Source: Asterella californica (Eukaryota > Streptophyta > Marchantiopsida > Marchantiales > Aytoniaceae). Taken from it: a DNA stretch of 64,000 bases. The notes below the pieces were generated by a model. The model saw nothing but the letters and a program-made list of their open reading frames with translations. It had not been told where the DNA came from and did not search any database. Location: the NCBI GenBank assembly GCA_036924285.1, contig JAYKYS010000009.1, positions 8,060,001 to 8,124,000 on the forward strand. Direction: 5' to 3'. The position numbers and the translations under genes were made by a program. Positions 34,755 through 47,800 of this stretch are shown here, in pieces; positions within the stretch are counted from its first letter, which is position 1, and the number at the start of each line of letters is the position of its first letter.

Positions 34755-36654
34755 GCTGCCATTTTCCAGACCGTATTGCTAACTGCAACTGTGTCAACTT
34801 CTGGTAGCTGCTTACTGTACTATGAATATTCTAGCTTATTTGACACGCGCGAAAGTTTAATTCCTCTTATCCGAAATGAATTCTCCTTTGGCAATCAAAA
34901 TACTGTCTCGTATCCGTATTGTAGATAACAGTACCGACCCAAATCGATTGCAGTGTTAAAAATCCAACCCTCAGGGTTGAACAGTTTGAGCTCAGGGGTT
35001 CGAACACTCGTCCGGAACACAGCATATGGGAAAAGTGATTCAATTCAGGATATCCATTGACGTACTTTCGCGATTTTCGACATACTGACTCCGCGTTCCT
35101 CGGGATTTGCAGAGATCCTCCAGTTCGCTGGGGAAATCCTCTGAATGAGTCTGAAGTAGGATGGGGAATTCTTGCCTTTTCGCAATAAAGTGTATCCCAT
35201 GAAATGTTCCAATAATCATAATTGCACATTCATCCCTTAAATTTGCAGTTGAATCTCCATTCATCACCACTGGTTATTCCTTTGCCGTTGAAAAAAAAAA
35301 TTTAAAATTAAATTAAAATTACACAGTTTTGCCTTTTATTGGTCATGCCGTCTTAGCCCTTTGAGGCTGCATTGCCTACTGACCCACATACACATGAAAT
35401 GTCCCAGAAATGAGATCATGAGATTTTCCAGACACATAGTTTCCTTTCATTTGCATTTGGGATATGTTCCTGCATACAGTGGAAAAATTACTAGAAATCA
35501 GAACATTTATAGCAGTATCAAGATTAATATTCTGCTTTACCTCATTAATCGTCCAAATGCGTCAGACATAATAAGATAGGCGAAGCATGGGGAGTTGACA
35601 TGAAGCATCATGACACAATTGCAACACTTCAGATTCTCGGAAAATTAGAACGACTGAAAAATGGGTGAAAACAGAAACTTTTAACAATCTTATACTAGTA
35701 GTACACAAGTAATATTCTGAAATAGAAATCTATAATCGAACTTTATTTGTAAATATGTATGAAACTATTTTAGCTTTTATATGTCAAAAAGGCCTTATAT
35801 TAGTAACTTCGTTCAGTGTTAGAATCCGAAGTGGGGAACTGAAATCTGTCCCAGAGTTTGAATATGAACCTTATCCGCAATGAGGGAGCGTAGTAACAGT
35901 TCGACCACCATCAGAAAAGAAATGAAGGAGAATCACGAGGAGGAGATTCCTTGTCATCCAGACCAGAAAGTCAACACCGCGGAGAAATCTTCCCAACAGA
36001 AGGCGAATTTGGGTTCATTGAATCCACACCAGGATTGTTTCAACTGAGTCTGCCATAAATTTATGCAAGGCCGGTAATGTCTTTACTCTTCTTGTCTGCA
36101 TGCATATAACTTTTTCCACTATGCATGCCTAGCAAAGGCGATTGATTGCTCAGAGTTTTAAATGTCCCACAAATATCTGGAAATTTATCATGCCACACAG
36201 GGAAACAGAACACAAATTGTCACCCGTTATTAATAATCACTGCACATAGTTATCGTCCTGTTACGGTTCGAGACCATCTGCCTCCGTCCATCTAGATTTC
36301 TAACTGTTAGGAAACATCGTCCCGGAGTTTAGCATCAGCTGATTTAGAAATAAGGAAGGAATACATATCACAAATAAGAGAACAGAGTGAGACGAAGGTG
36401 AGCCCCTAAAGAACAGTGTGGATCTTACCAAAGATTGGTGTCTCAAGTGGTTTAGACTACAGTCCTCTAAGAGAAATGTCCTGAGTTCAATTTTTTGTGG
36501 GTATGGTTGGAATTGCATGCTGCTGTAAACTGCTAATGAAGCTTCTGGTCAGAGTCCCACTGTGATGGATTCACATGGACAGTTTCATTGTTCTCTAATA
36601 TCTCAAGAGAAAGGTAAAATCATTTTTTACCATTTACCATTTTACCTAACGATA
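34755..36654. other. AT-rich spacer, nothing recognised
   Basis: No gene, RNA or clear mobile element is visible. The open frames are under 125 codons, have no recognisable domains and are broken on both strands. Confidence 0.4.
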
Positions 36655-37290
36655 CACCTTTTTGGTTCAGTTCTAGAATGGTTTGGTTCCAAGTTAGAAG
36701 GTTAGGTTTTAGTTCGGTTCTAGTTCACTACTAACTTTCAGTGGTTCAGTTTAGTTCCGGACTGAATCAAATTCAGTATTAAAGGGAGGAATCGCTAATT
36801 TGATTATAATCTATTTTACTAAAGATTATTCAACTTTATATAAAAGGATAATATTCTAATATATCTTGTAACAGTCGCCGGTGGTGGTCGGTCCCAAAAT
36901 GATTAGATAATTCAGTTCTAACTGGTTCAGTATCAAAACGGTTTGGTTTAGTTCCGAACTGAATCAAATTGAGTATTAAAGAATGGTGTAGTTAATTTGA
37001 TGATGATATAATCTTTTAAGACTATTAGAATTTATACAGACAAATATCAGTTCGATTATTATCTTATATTAGTCACCCGAAATGGTTAGTCCCAAATTGG
37101 TTAGATAATTCAGTTCTACCTGGTTCAGTTTCAGAACGGTCCGGTTCTCAATAGTTGCATACAAAATGGTTCAGTTTCAGATAACGTGGTTAGATTCGAC
37201 GGTTCTAAGAGTTGAAAGACGGTTCAGTTCTACATGGTTCGATTTCTATGAGATTCAATTCGGTTCCATTGCACCTTGAATGATTAGGTT
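36655..37290. repeat. GGTTC-rich sequence with a ~197-bp tandem duplication
   Basis: The words GGTTCAGTT, GGTTTGGTT and AGTTCTA recur throughout. Two diverged units can be aligned: TTAGTTCCGRACTGAATCAA at 36751 and 36948, and TTAGATAATTCAGTTCTA at 36903 and 37101, both giving a period of 197-198 bp. It looks like a young or decayed satellite and has no coding capacity. Confidence 0.7.
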
Positions 37291-40200
37291 CCCGAACCAA
37301 GTGCTATGTCAGACTGTGTGAACCATATTTTCTAGTAATATAAACACGAGCTTCACGAAACAAAAACGGTTTTATAGTGCACTCACATGGCTCAAGAACG
37401 GACGCAAGACATCGCGAGGAGAGTTAACTTTAGCGTTTTAAATAAAAGGAGTTACTTCTTTTAAGCTTTCTTCATTATAAAATTTATAAAAAGAGAATAT
37501 GATATTCAAATTATCACTTGGATTATAGTGTATCGTCTGTGTCAAAAAACGCGGTTTAACAACAGTTTAGATTCTTTATAAACGGTTTTCCATGGTTGAA
37601 AGGAGGATACTAGCCGGGTACAAAACCTCTTACGGAACATGCCAACTGGTTTCATGTCCGGAAACGTCTCCTGGAAAGCCATGTTAGTGCCTCTTGAGCG
37701 AGCCAAACAGCACAAGATAACCACGATGCGATGCAATAGCGTCGATGGTGACCTTTTCTTCAATTGTGGGATTTTTGCTTGTTCCTTGAATGATCTTGTG
37801 ATTCCTACTTCTTACTCAGGTGTTGCAGTTCTTTATGAAACCTAATAAGGTTTCATAAAGAAGGTTGGGGATGCTCATTCACTCTTCCATTTGAAGATGG
37901 AAGAGGATAGAAAGTTCAATTTTCAGGAAAGTTTAGGTAATAAATTCAAATATTAATAGAATTAATGTTTTTCTTTAAAAAGTTTTCGTATTTATATTGT
38001 AAAAAATGCTTAGATCCGTTCTTCAGTTATGAGATATTTATGGATATTTTTTACCTCCAGGTCAACTATCATTTAATAATTGTAAATTAATTCAAAAACT
38101 TGTAAATACTTACCATATAATTTCTGCATAACACCTGTACCCTTTCTTTTATAACAAACAGCGAGCAAAAGTTCTCCAGCAGTGGTTGAGTATGCTTATT
38201 AGGCGCAGAACTTGCAGCATACAGAAAGAATAATAGTTGGTCAGATGTTCTCCGGAAGCGAGTTTTGACTTCGAAACGATATCGCATGGTTATTAAAATG
38301 TTAGTTCCAGCATTAACGGGAAAAGGTATATAATTTATGTGAATCTTGTACTGGTTTTTCTTCTGGAACTGCCCTGTCATTTGCACACTTTGGTATGGTT
38401 ATCATCCTTACTCATGGTTAGATATGTGTTTCTCTTTAGTCTCCGAGTTTTGGATTCTATGCTCTGCAAATACAAATTACATGTTACCCCAATCATGTGT
38501 TGAAATCTTAAGCTATCCATCTCTTACTTGTAATAATAATTTTATGTTTTAAACAAACTAATGTGAATTAGCACTTTGTTTGCACATCAGAGCGTGTCAA
38601 AGCTAAAACAAAAGATTCTCTAACAGCCAGAAGGAAGATGACCGTAGTTTGTCCAAGGTGAATTTTGTCTAGAGCCGTGTATCGCTAAGAGGGTGTTTTT
38701 GAATCACTTTAAGTTTTTTACTTTTAATTGTTGAATTTTTTTATAATTCTAGTAAACTATTGAAATTCTAAATTTACTTACGGCTGAAATTCACGTACGA
38801 TTTAGAAAAAAGACGAGTTAGAGTTGGCCGCAACAGTTTCCTGCAGTTATCTCCCGAGATAGTAGGGGTTGTCAAAGTTAAGAACCTTCTGAAATATTCG
38901 AGAGTCGCGGGCATGAGTTACAACTTCGACCAGACTGCGGACAGTGTTTCCTGCGAGCACCTCCTGAGATACTCGCAAGAAAACGTCGTGGGCATTTTCT
39001 TAACGGTTCACTCATTTCGTCTTTTTCTTCTGCAATGAACTCTCTACCGCTCCGAGTAATTATCTTGAGTGTATAAACGTAAAAATAATTAATGATAAAA
39101 TCTTGACTTTCAATCACATGCGCGATCCAGAATGAGTCGTGGTTATATACAAACTTACCTGTGATAATTTTATGATCAATTACCTCTCTGCTTTTAAAGA
39201 ATCTTCATCTGAACTTTGACACCCCTAGTAGTAGAAAACATCCACAACCTCTTGGTCGCATCAGTAACACTTGTATGCGAGAGAAGAATATTTCCCAAAG
39301 GTTACAGCATTAACACGCACTATTACATACCGTAAGGATTTACGTAAGTTACTATGAAATTTAACTTTTTATTGTTTAAAACTGAAGCCCAGCTGCAAAC
39401 ATGAAGTACAAATGTCCGGCACAAATATAGGGTTGGGACTCTGGAGTTACACTCCTAATGTGGTGGTCCCGCCGCCTCAGTACTGTATTGCAGTAATCTC
39501 TGTAGAAAGATAATATTTCATCTTTATGTTACAGTTGTGTGTACACTGTACAGTATGACGCGATGGGCTACTCAGTACATATAAATGTGGTGATAAATGA
39601 GTCACTGTATCCCCACAATAATAGTATGTCAACCTCAACTGGTTCGACGTTCGACCTTCCATGTACAGTCATGTACAAACTCGTCACCAAATGTGGTCGA
39701 CAGACTCCTTACTTTTCGTCTCTTAAAGCTGCATACACATTTCTGCATGTGCGGTTGGGCTCCGTCGACGGCAGAGTCAGCCGCCGTCGCTGAGAGCCGC
39801 GTTTTGTGTCACACCCGAAAAGATGTGTCAGCCGCAATATACAAGTCGACCGGTATAATTACCCGGCTATAGCAAGTAACACGGACAGACGACTAAACAC
39901 CAATCCTAGTTTCTCTTCGATTCGTGCAGATTGTGACAAGTGTATTCCATGCGTTCGCAGCGCGTTCGCGGTCTCATTACCGGTTCACTTTGCTAGTCTA
40001 CTACAGGTGCCTTCACGCGCCGTAGAATGCACCGTGAAGACTCTTAGACAACTGTAAGAAATTAAGTCTAAAAAGCCACGGAGCCGCAAACGCAAATTCG
40101 CAAGATGTGAATGCAGTTTAAGCACCATCAACGGCCGAGATCGTTAATTTCAATCCTTTTGGTCCTTTTATCAATACACCTTATCGCGTTTAAACTTGTA

Positions 40201-42273
40201 AGGTGTTGGGCATTAACCTCTTTAAGTCGGCAAGAACCGGCAATAATAACGAAGGCATCATCGAAAAGCAATGTCAGATATTCAGCATGAATAACCAAAA
40301 CATATATTTTAGTAAGCTCGTAGGATCCAGTGAACGCTTGATTGATGCTGGATATACTGATTTTCATCCGTTCTAATAGATGAAAAATCAGTAATTCAAA
40401 CAAATGAAAGGCTTGATGTATCTCCTTCAAGCTTAAATCACGAAAAGTATTCACCTTTATATAGCTTAATTACCTCGCAGAACCTTCAAACCGAAAAAAA
40501 CATGTACCATTTCAACTTTGATATCGAACTGACGATTTCTCAAGATCAAATGTATGAAAAGGTTACGAAAATCGAACTATCCAACTACTGTCACTGAGTA
40601 GTCTGATCAGAGTAGATAATCTTGAGTTTTCTGCCACTATTACACCACATTGACCATGTTATTAACAAGGTGCTGCGCTTGAATTGAATTACTAGTATGT
40701 ACAAAATGTTGCTCAAAATATGTTCTCAGTAACTTTTTTTATAGTCATAAGTCATCGCTATCAAATCACGTAATTCGAGAAATGAGATTGCATATCAAGG
40801 TTATCTTAGCTACAAATCAAATCGTTTTTCCTTACATACCACACATTCAAGTTTTAAAAACATCGAACTAAACCAAATAGAACCATACTGAAACTAGGAT
40901 GAAGACTCTTAATAGTGATTTAAGAACTGAAATATTTCTGATCATGAAGATTGAAAAAGCGTCTCAGATGTAATGTGCTGATAATCTTTCTAGTCAATTC
41001 TGAAAATAAGAAAGAATGTCCTTATTATAGGAAACGTTAAAAATATCAAAATATTCATTTTCGTGCCAACCAAGGCTAGAAGTGGACTTTAGTGGGGACT
41101 TTAGGATCATTACTTCGTAACCAGAATTTGAATCTAAATTATTCATGTACATAGTGATATCTTTTAAAAAGTTAACCACTTAATTAGTATCTAATTGGAA
41201 TGGAATAAACTAGGCTCAATCGAAGTGGTCTCAAGTACGATAGTCTCCAAGGTTAGCTAAGATCCGCATGCCACTTCCTACAGTATAGCTCAGATCTAGT
41301 TGAGTTTTATGTCGATATGTAGTTTATCTGGTAACTTATTGCACATGTCATTTTCAACAGAATCTGATGAAACTATACCCAAGGATAGCAATCTTGACTA
41401 TGAATGTCCATCAAGACAAGTTCCAGTTGTGAAGGTCATCCTAAACCCGACTGTGTACGCGACATATGTATACTTCAGCTTGGATGAATGACGATGAAAA
41501 TCTTCATGGCAATTTAGACGTAAGATGTGGGAACAACTAAGTATAACAGAAAAAGTTTATATTTACTTGTAGTTTAAACAGTACTCCATGTACATTACAA
41601 CAACACGAATATCTGTTAGATATATACTCAAGATCTTCTTCAAAGCTTATGATAAGAAATAGTCAATTTTCTACAAGCTTCCTATAAAACTTGACAAAGA
41701 CTCATCTTTCACTTACTGTTCGGCACTATCATAAGGTTTTGCTTCATCAGCTAAAGTATTTTGACCAAGAAATGACTCATTTCCTGCTAAACCTCATCTA
41801 TAGATCTCACTTCTGATACGGTGTTCTATCCATGGATGTTTGCTTCATATCATAAGATGCTGCTTCATCAGCGGAAATACTTATACCAGGAAATTACTGG
41901 GCACGTGATCGCATGATTCCCAAGTTGTGAATCTCAGCTGGAGGAAGGTGTACTTGGCAAAAGTTACTTGTGTTTGAATCACATGAAATTCCAACTCTAA
42001 GTGATGAAATTCTGAGGCTTGGGCTAGTTATATACTTGTACTGGTTGACACCTATACTCTAAACGCAAGATGTGCTCGACTGAAATTACTTGCCATGAAT
42101 CTCTTATGCCAAGATCGATCAAGTCTCTCGAGTTGGTAGCTACTTTAGCTGAAAACTCAAGAAGAAGAAAGAACATCGGAATACTGCAAATCCTCTAGGA
42201 CAATCAAACAATCGAATGATGAAGCTAAATTGTTACACCTTAGAAGTTTGGATTTGTATGAGATCGAGATTCT
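37291..42273. other. AT-rich intergenic region with isolated hairpins
   Basis: About 5 kb without a supportable gene. Two hairpins lie close together: a 14-bp stem at 37829-37862 (6-nt loop) and a 9-bp stem at 37882-37905. Short frames such as 40128-40454 (-) have no recognisable features. The rest is probably old, unrecognisable transposon sequence. Confidence 0.4.
37829..37905. repeat. Two adjacent stem-loops
   Basis: The first is a perfect 14-bp stem, TTCTTTATGAAACC and GGTTTCATAAAGAA, around TAATAA. The second pairs CTCTTCCAT (37882-37890) with ATGGAAGAG (37897-37905) around a 6-nt loop. They are about 20 nt apart in otherwise AT-rich spacer. Confidence 0.65.
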
Positions 42274-42549
42274 TTGCTTCATCTCTCTAAGCCAAGCAAA
42301 GGGAAGGGAACTGAAAGCGATGCAAAAAGTCCAGGCTCACAGCGGAGTGAGAACAGTTACAGTAGCAAGATAGAGTCAATGAGTTTATGGCAAAAGTTTA
42401 CAAGTAATTATTCGGAGTACGTGAAATTTCGAAACAACATGATTATAGCGGAAAAATGGATAAACTCCTGGATACAGTACAAAGCAAGAGAAAGAAAGAC
42501 GAAGAACAAGGTGCTGAGTAATGGACTTGGGGGGTTAAACATTTGCTGA
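42274..42549 (+). other. Short ORF of unknown status
   Basis: A 91-codon frame opens with a Lys/Ser-rich stretch (KPSKGKGTESDAKSPGSQ) followed by a Trp-rich segment (SLWQKFTSNYSEYV, KWINSWIQYKARERKTK). I recognise no family. It could be an exon fragment or chance; no splice or promoter context supports it. Confidence 0.2.
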
Positions 42550-44853
42550 AGTGAAATATGTTTAGAGACATTAAATAAACAATAAAAACTGCATGTGAAG
42601 TCAAGGCAAGAAAGGACAATAAATTTCAATCTTTGTCTCTCCTTGCAAAAAGGACAATTTGCTATGCAAAAGAGTAAACAAAGTGTCACAATAAAGACTC
42701 TACACTTGAATGTTCTTTTCTTTCTCGGAAAATGGAAAATATTGAAAATAAAGTCACATGCAAATAGTTAGTTGTTTCATTTAATTTCATATGCATTTTA
42801 TATAGTTGTACCGGTCTCACTGGCAATGTTCACTTTCTCTGCGGTACCTAGTGCATACTGGGTATCCCCGCAATTCCTTCGCAGCAAGTTGTTAACATTT
42901 AAAGACACGATGCAGTTATTGGAAAGACGTAGCACAAGGTCCCACTGGTAAAGACGCCTGAAATGGAAAGACGAAATTACCGAGCGCGGATTTCGGCAAC
43001 AGCTGAAGTCCAAGAAGTCCGAGGAATGAGTAAGTAGTACGTACAACAAAGTACAGTAGCAGTAACAGACCCGAGTAGAAAGCGAGGTGTAAATGCTACC
43101 GTAGGGATCTCTGTCCGGGAGACACGGCAAGACTGAGGACAGGAACGCAGGAGGAGGTGAGGTGAGAAAGCCTCTCGTAGTCCTGCCCAAACCAGCCTTT
43201 GCCGCGCGTGGGCGGGGTCCACACAAGCTTTCCGATCATCCGATGGGCAGCTCAGCTCAACTCATTCCTCTCGTCTCATCGTTGACCGTCAAAGCATCTG
43301 TCACCCTCCGTGACGGAGGGTCCCTTCCATCAATAGGAATGATGCTTGCAGGCAGGAGCTCCTGCTGCCCGCCGAACCCTATCGGGCAGCGCTGATGCCC
43401 GGCTTAGTAGCCCCAGGCCCAGCCTGCGCGTCCTCCACCCGCGCTCACTTCGAAACAAGTCCCAGAGAACTGAGTCCCGTCCCAAACTAAAGATTCGTCG
43501 TCGTCTTGTCTATCCAGCCGCGCCAGCTCCTTAGTTAGAGAGGAAGATGGAGGAAAAATGGATCGCAGTAATTTCGAATCTGGTCGGAGTAGCGGAGGGG
43601 AGCGGAGAGCTGCTATGGTCGCTTGTGTCGTGGCACCGGTTAGAAGAGCGGGGAAGAAGAAGGCGCCAGCAACAACAGTAGGACGGAGAGGGGAGAGCGA
43701 GCGATAGGAAAAGGATGGGGAGGCATCGATGGGAATCAGTGCGTCTCCTTTCTTCGACAGTGAAGAGTTCAGAGCAGGAGGAGTGGAGGGAGCGCAGCGG
43801 GGAATCAAGAAGGAGGTAGAGGGAACCAGCACGACGACCACCGTTGTCGTCGCGTTGCGTGTCCTGGAGGTAGTAAAAGAAGAAAGAACAAGATGGAGAA
43901 GAGTAGTCCGCAGGCGGACACAGATAGTTTTGGGTGTTGAAAGTGTTGTTGACCTGCTGTTGACGCGTTGAGCCGTAGACAAGAAACCTTTCTGCTGCTA
44001 GCTGCACCTCTCTGCTGCTTCGAATGAGCGAGAGGGCGCTTTCTGTCACCACGACGGGACTGAGTGAGAGAGAAGGTGGTTCTGAAAAGTTTTTGTATGT
44101 CATATTTCAGGAGGGTGGCAGAGGTTTTTTCTCCGCTTCCTTTCCTTTTTACTTTCAAGAAGAAAGTCGGGAGGAAGCAGTCTGCTGGTGAATAGTCTGT
44201 ACCTGTAGCGACTTTCGAGGTAGCAAGTGGGGAGGGCAGGAAGAGAAAGGAAAGGGAGGAGAGTTGTGAAGTTATGGGAAGGAGAATTCCGATGTCTGAT
44301 GCTGTGATTCGGGGACTCGAACAAGCACGCTCGAATGCATTGTCGTAGTCTGTGCGCGCTGACAAACCTTACTTGTCGAACGGCTGTGGGTTTGGGTATT
44401 GTGGAGCGGAGTGGATTTCCCCCAGTCAACTTCCAGTTGATTAGGATGGTTGCTGCATGAAGACTTCGGAGCAAGTTTAACGCTGCAACATACGTAATCC
44501 TTGTGAATTCGTCAATCAGCAGGTGTATAACTTCGAGTGCTGGCCCGTCGACCAGAAGGTTTACTCGATCACGAAGTGCTCGAACTGTGGACGAACAGCA
44601 GCGCGGTTTCTGGTCCATCATCAAGAGAGCTCGCGCTGCGTGTGCCTATGACGGGGCGGACTCTGAGACTTTAGAGGAGTGTGATAGAGAGAGAGATAGA
44701 TAATAGGAAAGCGGCGAAAACCGTGCGGCATGGAGCGGACGAGTTGATGAACTCTGTAATGAGTAGGAGGAGGCGGAGAGGGTAAGTAGTTTGCGCAGTT
44801 TATGACGGAAATGCGAATGATCAGGGGGTGCTCGTAAGTTGCAGGAGTAGAAC
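42550..44853. promoter_or_regulatory. Upstream region and probable 5' leader of the pseudokinase gene
   Basis: GC rises from about 42.8 kb toward the gene. A perfect 9-bp inverted repeat, ACCCTCCGT / ACGGAGGGT, lies at 43303-43321, and a 14-bp palindrome, GCAGGAGCTCCTGC, at 43352-43365. A GA-rich tract precedes the gene (GATAGAGAGAGAGATAGATA near 44680). Long minus-strand frames here overlap in all three registers, so I treat them as by-products of purine-rich sequence. No TATA box is obvious. Confidence 0.45.
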
Positions 44854-47800
44854 ATGGGCTGTTTCTTCCCGAAAAGAGAGAGCAAAGTTGCGCAGGGTGA
44901 TCATCAACATGGGTCAAAATCTGACCATATGTCGAACAACAAGCCGGTGGTGTTGCCCGACCCTCACAACCTCGCCAGAGAACAGTCCTCGCGGCGTTCA
45001 CCGGGGAGCAATCGAGTTAAGAAGGGGGGAAAGGGAAGGAACGACACCATTAGCCCAACAGGAAGTGGCAGCTACTCCTCATCCAGATTGATTGGCCAGT
45101 TTCCGCGGGCTCTCTCTGCTCCTCACGACTATACGTTCGAGGATCCTGGCAATGGCGATGGTTGTAGCTCTGGTGCCAGTGCCACTCCTTTCTCAGCACC
45201 TTTGCCTTCTCGGCCCCCTACACTCGATATCACATCTTCCCCGTCAGCTGCGCCCAACTCGGCACCTCTAGCACATGGATCATCACCTCTTTCTGGTAGT
45301 ACACCTTTGGCTGCTGAGACTGCAGGAGAGTCGAGAAATGGATTGCTGGAAAAGAGGTCGTCATTCAATGACAGGTTGGATAAGAAGACCTTCGGAGGCC
45401 GTCCAGTTCGCCTTCCCAAGCCACAAACTGGAGGACATCCGCTGCCGTTGCCTTACTCCCCCGATCATTCGGAAGGAGGGAGCTTCGTACTAAGTTCCAT
45501 ACTCGCTTCACCAGCGGGCGCTTCACCGAGTCCCAGCAGAGGACGAGATGGATACGGGGCGTATAACCACCCGTTCAGGGCTTTGGCACTGGGAGGACAT
45601 AATCCAATGGATGCAAAGCCTCTGCCACCGCCAGCTCTCCCCACTGAGAGCCGAAGTCCAGTCCGAGGATTTTCCTATGCAGAGCTCGCGCAGTCGTTTG
45701 CTCCCGAGTTTATACTAGGAGATGGTGTCTATGGTACAGCCTACCGAGCCTGGGTCGATGAGGGAGAGAACAAAAAGATTGAAGTGGCTGTTGTCTGCCC
45801 GGTTGTGAAATCACTCCAGGTAAATGATCGCAGAGGTTTCCGTCCGGATACATCAATGTTATGGTCGTATCTACGGGGAAAACTGAGTTTATGGTTGATA
45901 GGCTGCACTTTTCTCTGCTTCCACGCCTTGACGGTTCCCGGACTGCGGAGTGAGATACACCTTGTAGAGCCAGAATGTCGAATGTTCTGGCTTGTTGAAA
46001 TTTAGTTGTCAATGACTGTTTACTTTGCGATGGAAGGTGAAGAGACGAATGTTGATGATCGCGGTATGGGGATTGTTCAGCGAGCTCCGCGTGCGTCCTG
46101 ATTCTAGTAATTCTGTTCAGCAGTAGCCTCATGAATTGAATGTTGTGTTTGTTCTGTCGAGTCCTCAGGGTCAAAAAGAATGGATGGCGAAGGTCAATTG
46201 GCTGGCCCGACTGCAAGACCCTCGTCTATGCAAGTTGATAGGGTACTGTAGTGAGGACACTGCTGGCCAAGAGGGCGAAGGTGTTCCAAGGGGCAGCAGG
46301 CGACTTTTGGTGTATGAATATCTGTGCAATGGAAGTTTGGAGAAGTATCTCAAGGGCAAGGCGGGCCGCCAACTGGAGTGGTCTACAAGGATGAAAGTAG
46401 CACTAGACGTTGCTCAGGGCCTGGCGTATCTTCATGACAAGGCTCCATTTCAGGTCAGTAAAACACGTCTGACAATTGGCCTGTGGTAGAAATTGTTTCG
46501 CTGCAAGATAGGCTGAAAATTTCCAGATGTACTCAATTCAAAAGTACTGCTAGCTTACAAGAGCTCCATCTTGGACAGGTCATTTGCAGGGATTTATGTC
46601 CTACTACTATTCAGTTGGACAAGGATTTTAGGGCGAAGGTGTCCGGTTTTGGATTGGCTCGGTGCGGCCCAGAGGGCGACCAAGGCTCTCCCATGGTAAA
46701 TTCATATAGCCTTTCTTCATTTTTCTCCTGGCTGGGAAGATGCAATTCTTGTTGCCTTCCAAGGATGATGTCATGTCTGTCTCCTGTTTGAGTAAGCTAA
46801 ACGGCATCAGCTTTTGCATTCTATACTCGCTTGTTAGCCGTTGCGGTCAATATCCTGAAATGGCTGCATTTCGATCGTGTTCGTAGCGCGGTCATTCTCC
46901 TGCTTTCAGTTACGGGAGAGTTAAAAGAATGCTGTGTTTCCGATATCTCTACAGAGTGGAGCGTATTCTGCACCTGAGTCAAGTCTGAACGGTGTTGTGA
47001 CCCTGAAGAGCAATGCTTGGAGTTTCGGGGTAATGCTGCTGGAGCTATTAACTGGGCGGAGACACATGGATCCAAATTATGCCAAGGACCAACAGAGTCT
47101 GGTACAGCTTACCAAACCGTTCCTGAGGGACGAAGGCAAACTGTTTCTCATCGTCGACCCGGACTTAAACGGCAGATATTCTCTGCGGGGAGCCCAGAAA
47201 TTAGCAAATTTAGCATTCCAGTGTTTACAGAAGGAAGCCTCTTTGAGGCCCAACTTGAGTGAGGCAGTGGAGGTGCTGAGAACGGTTCAAGTGGATGAAG
47301 ATGCCATCGCTGCAGATTTGAAGAAGAGCCGCTCCCTCTCTCAGTCGATGACCTCTCCTGTAAGCTACTCGCGGTCGACCTCGGATATCCTTCTCAGACA
47401 TAATAACAACGAAGGTAAGAATTCTGGTGAGATTAAGCAGAGGGAACAGAAACCGACTGCACTACCTGGTTCGTTAGGGTCCAGTCCATCTTACAGCGAG
47501 CTCAGGCAGCCGGGGGACCTCAAACAGCGTGATCGCGAGTTCCAGAAGCTGGCTGTACAGAATGGGAGGGTATCAAGTCCTGCTAAGGGTGATACCGTGG
47601 GGCACTCGAATGAGTCGAAGCAGCAAGAGCGAGAGCCGCAACGATTACCGACCCCTGCACAGCCCCTACCCGTCAGTGATACGAAGAAGCAGGTTCCAGA
47701 CTCTAGGCTAATAGAACGTGAACTTCGTAAATTAGCCACAGGTTCAAGACTTTCCAGCAAAGTCAAGTTGAATAACCACGACGCCCAGAAGCTACCTACG

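Noticed and set aside
36655..37290. Recurring GGTTC words as a possible CRISPR array
   Set aside because: Spacing is irregular, repeats are diverged and the host is a plant.
43404..45001. Several long minus-strand ORFs (up to 192 codons) upstream of the pseudokinase gene
   Set aside because: They overlap one another in all three frames, are Ser/Pro/Leu-rich as expected for pyrimidine-rich sequence, and show no domain or splice structure.
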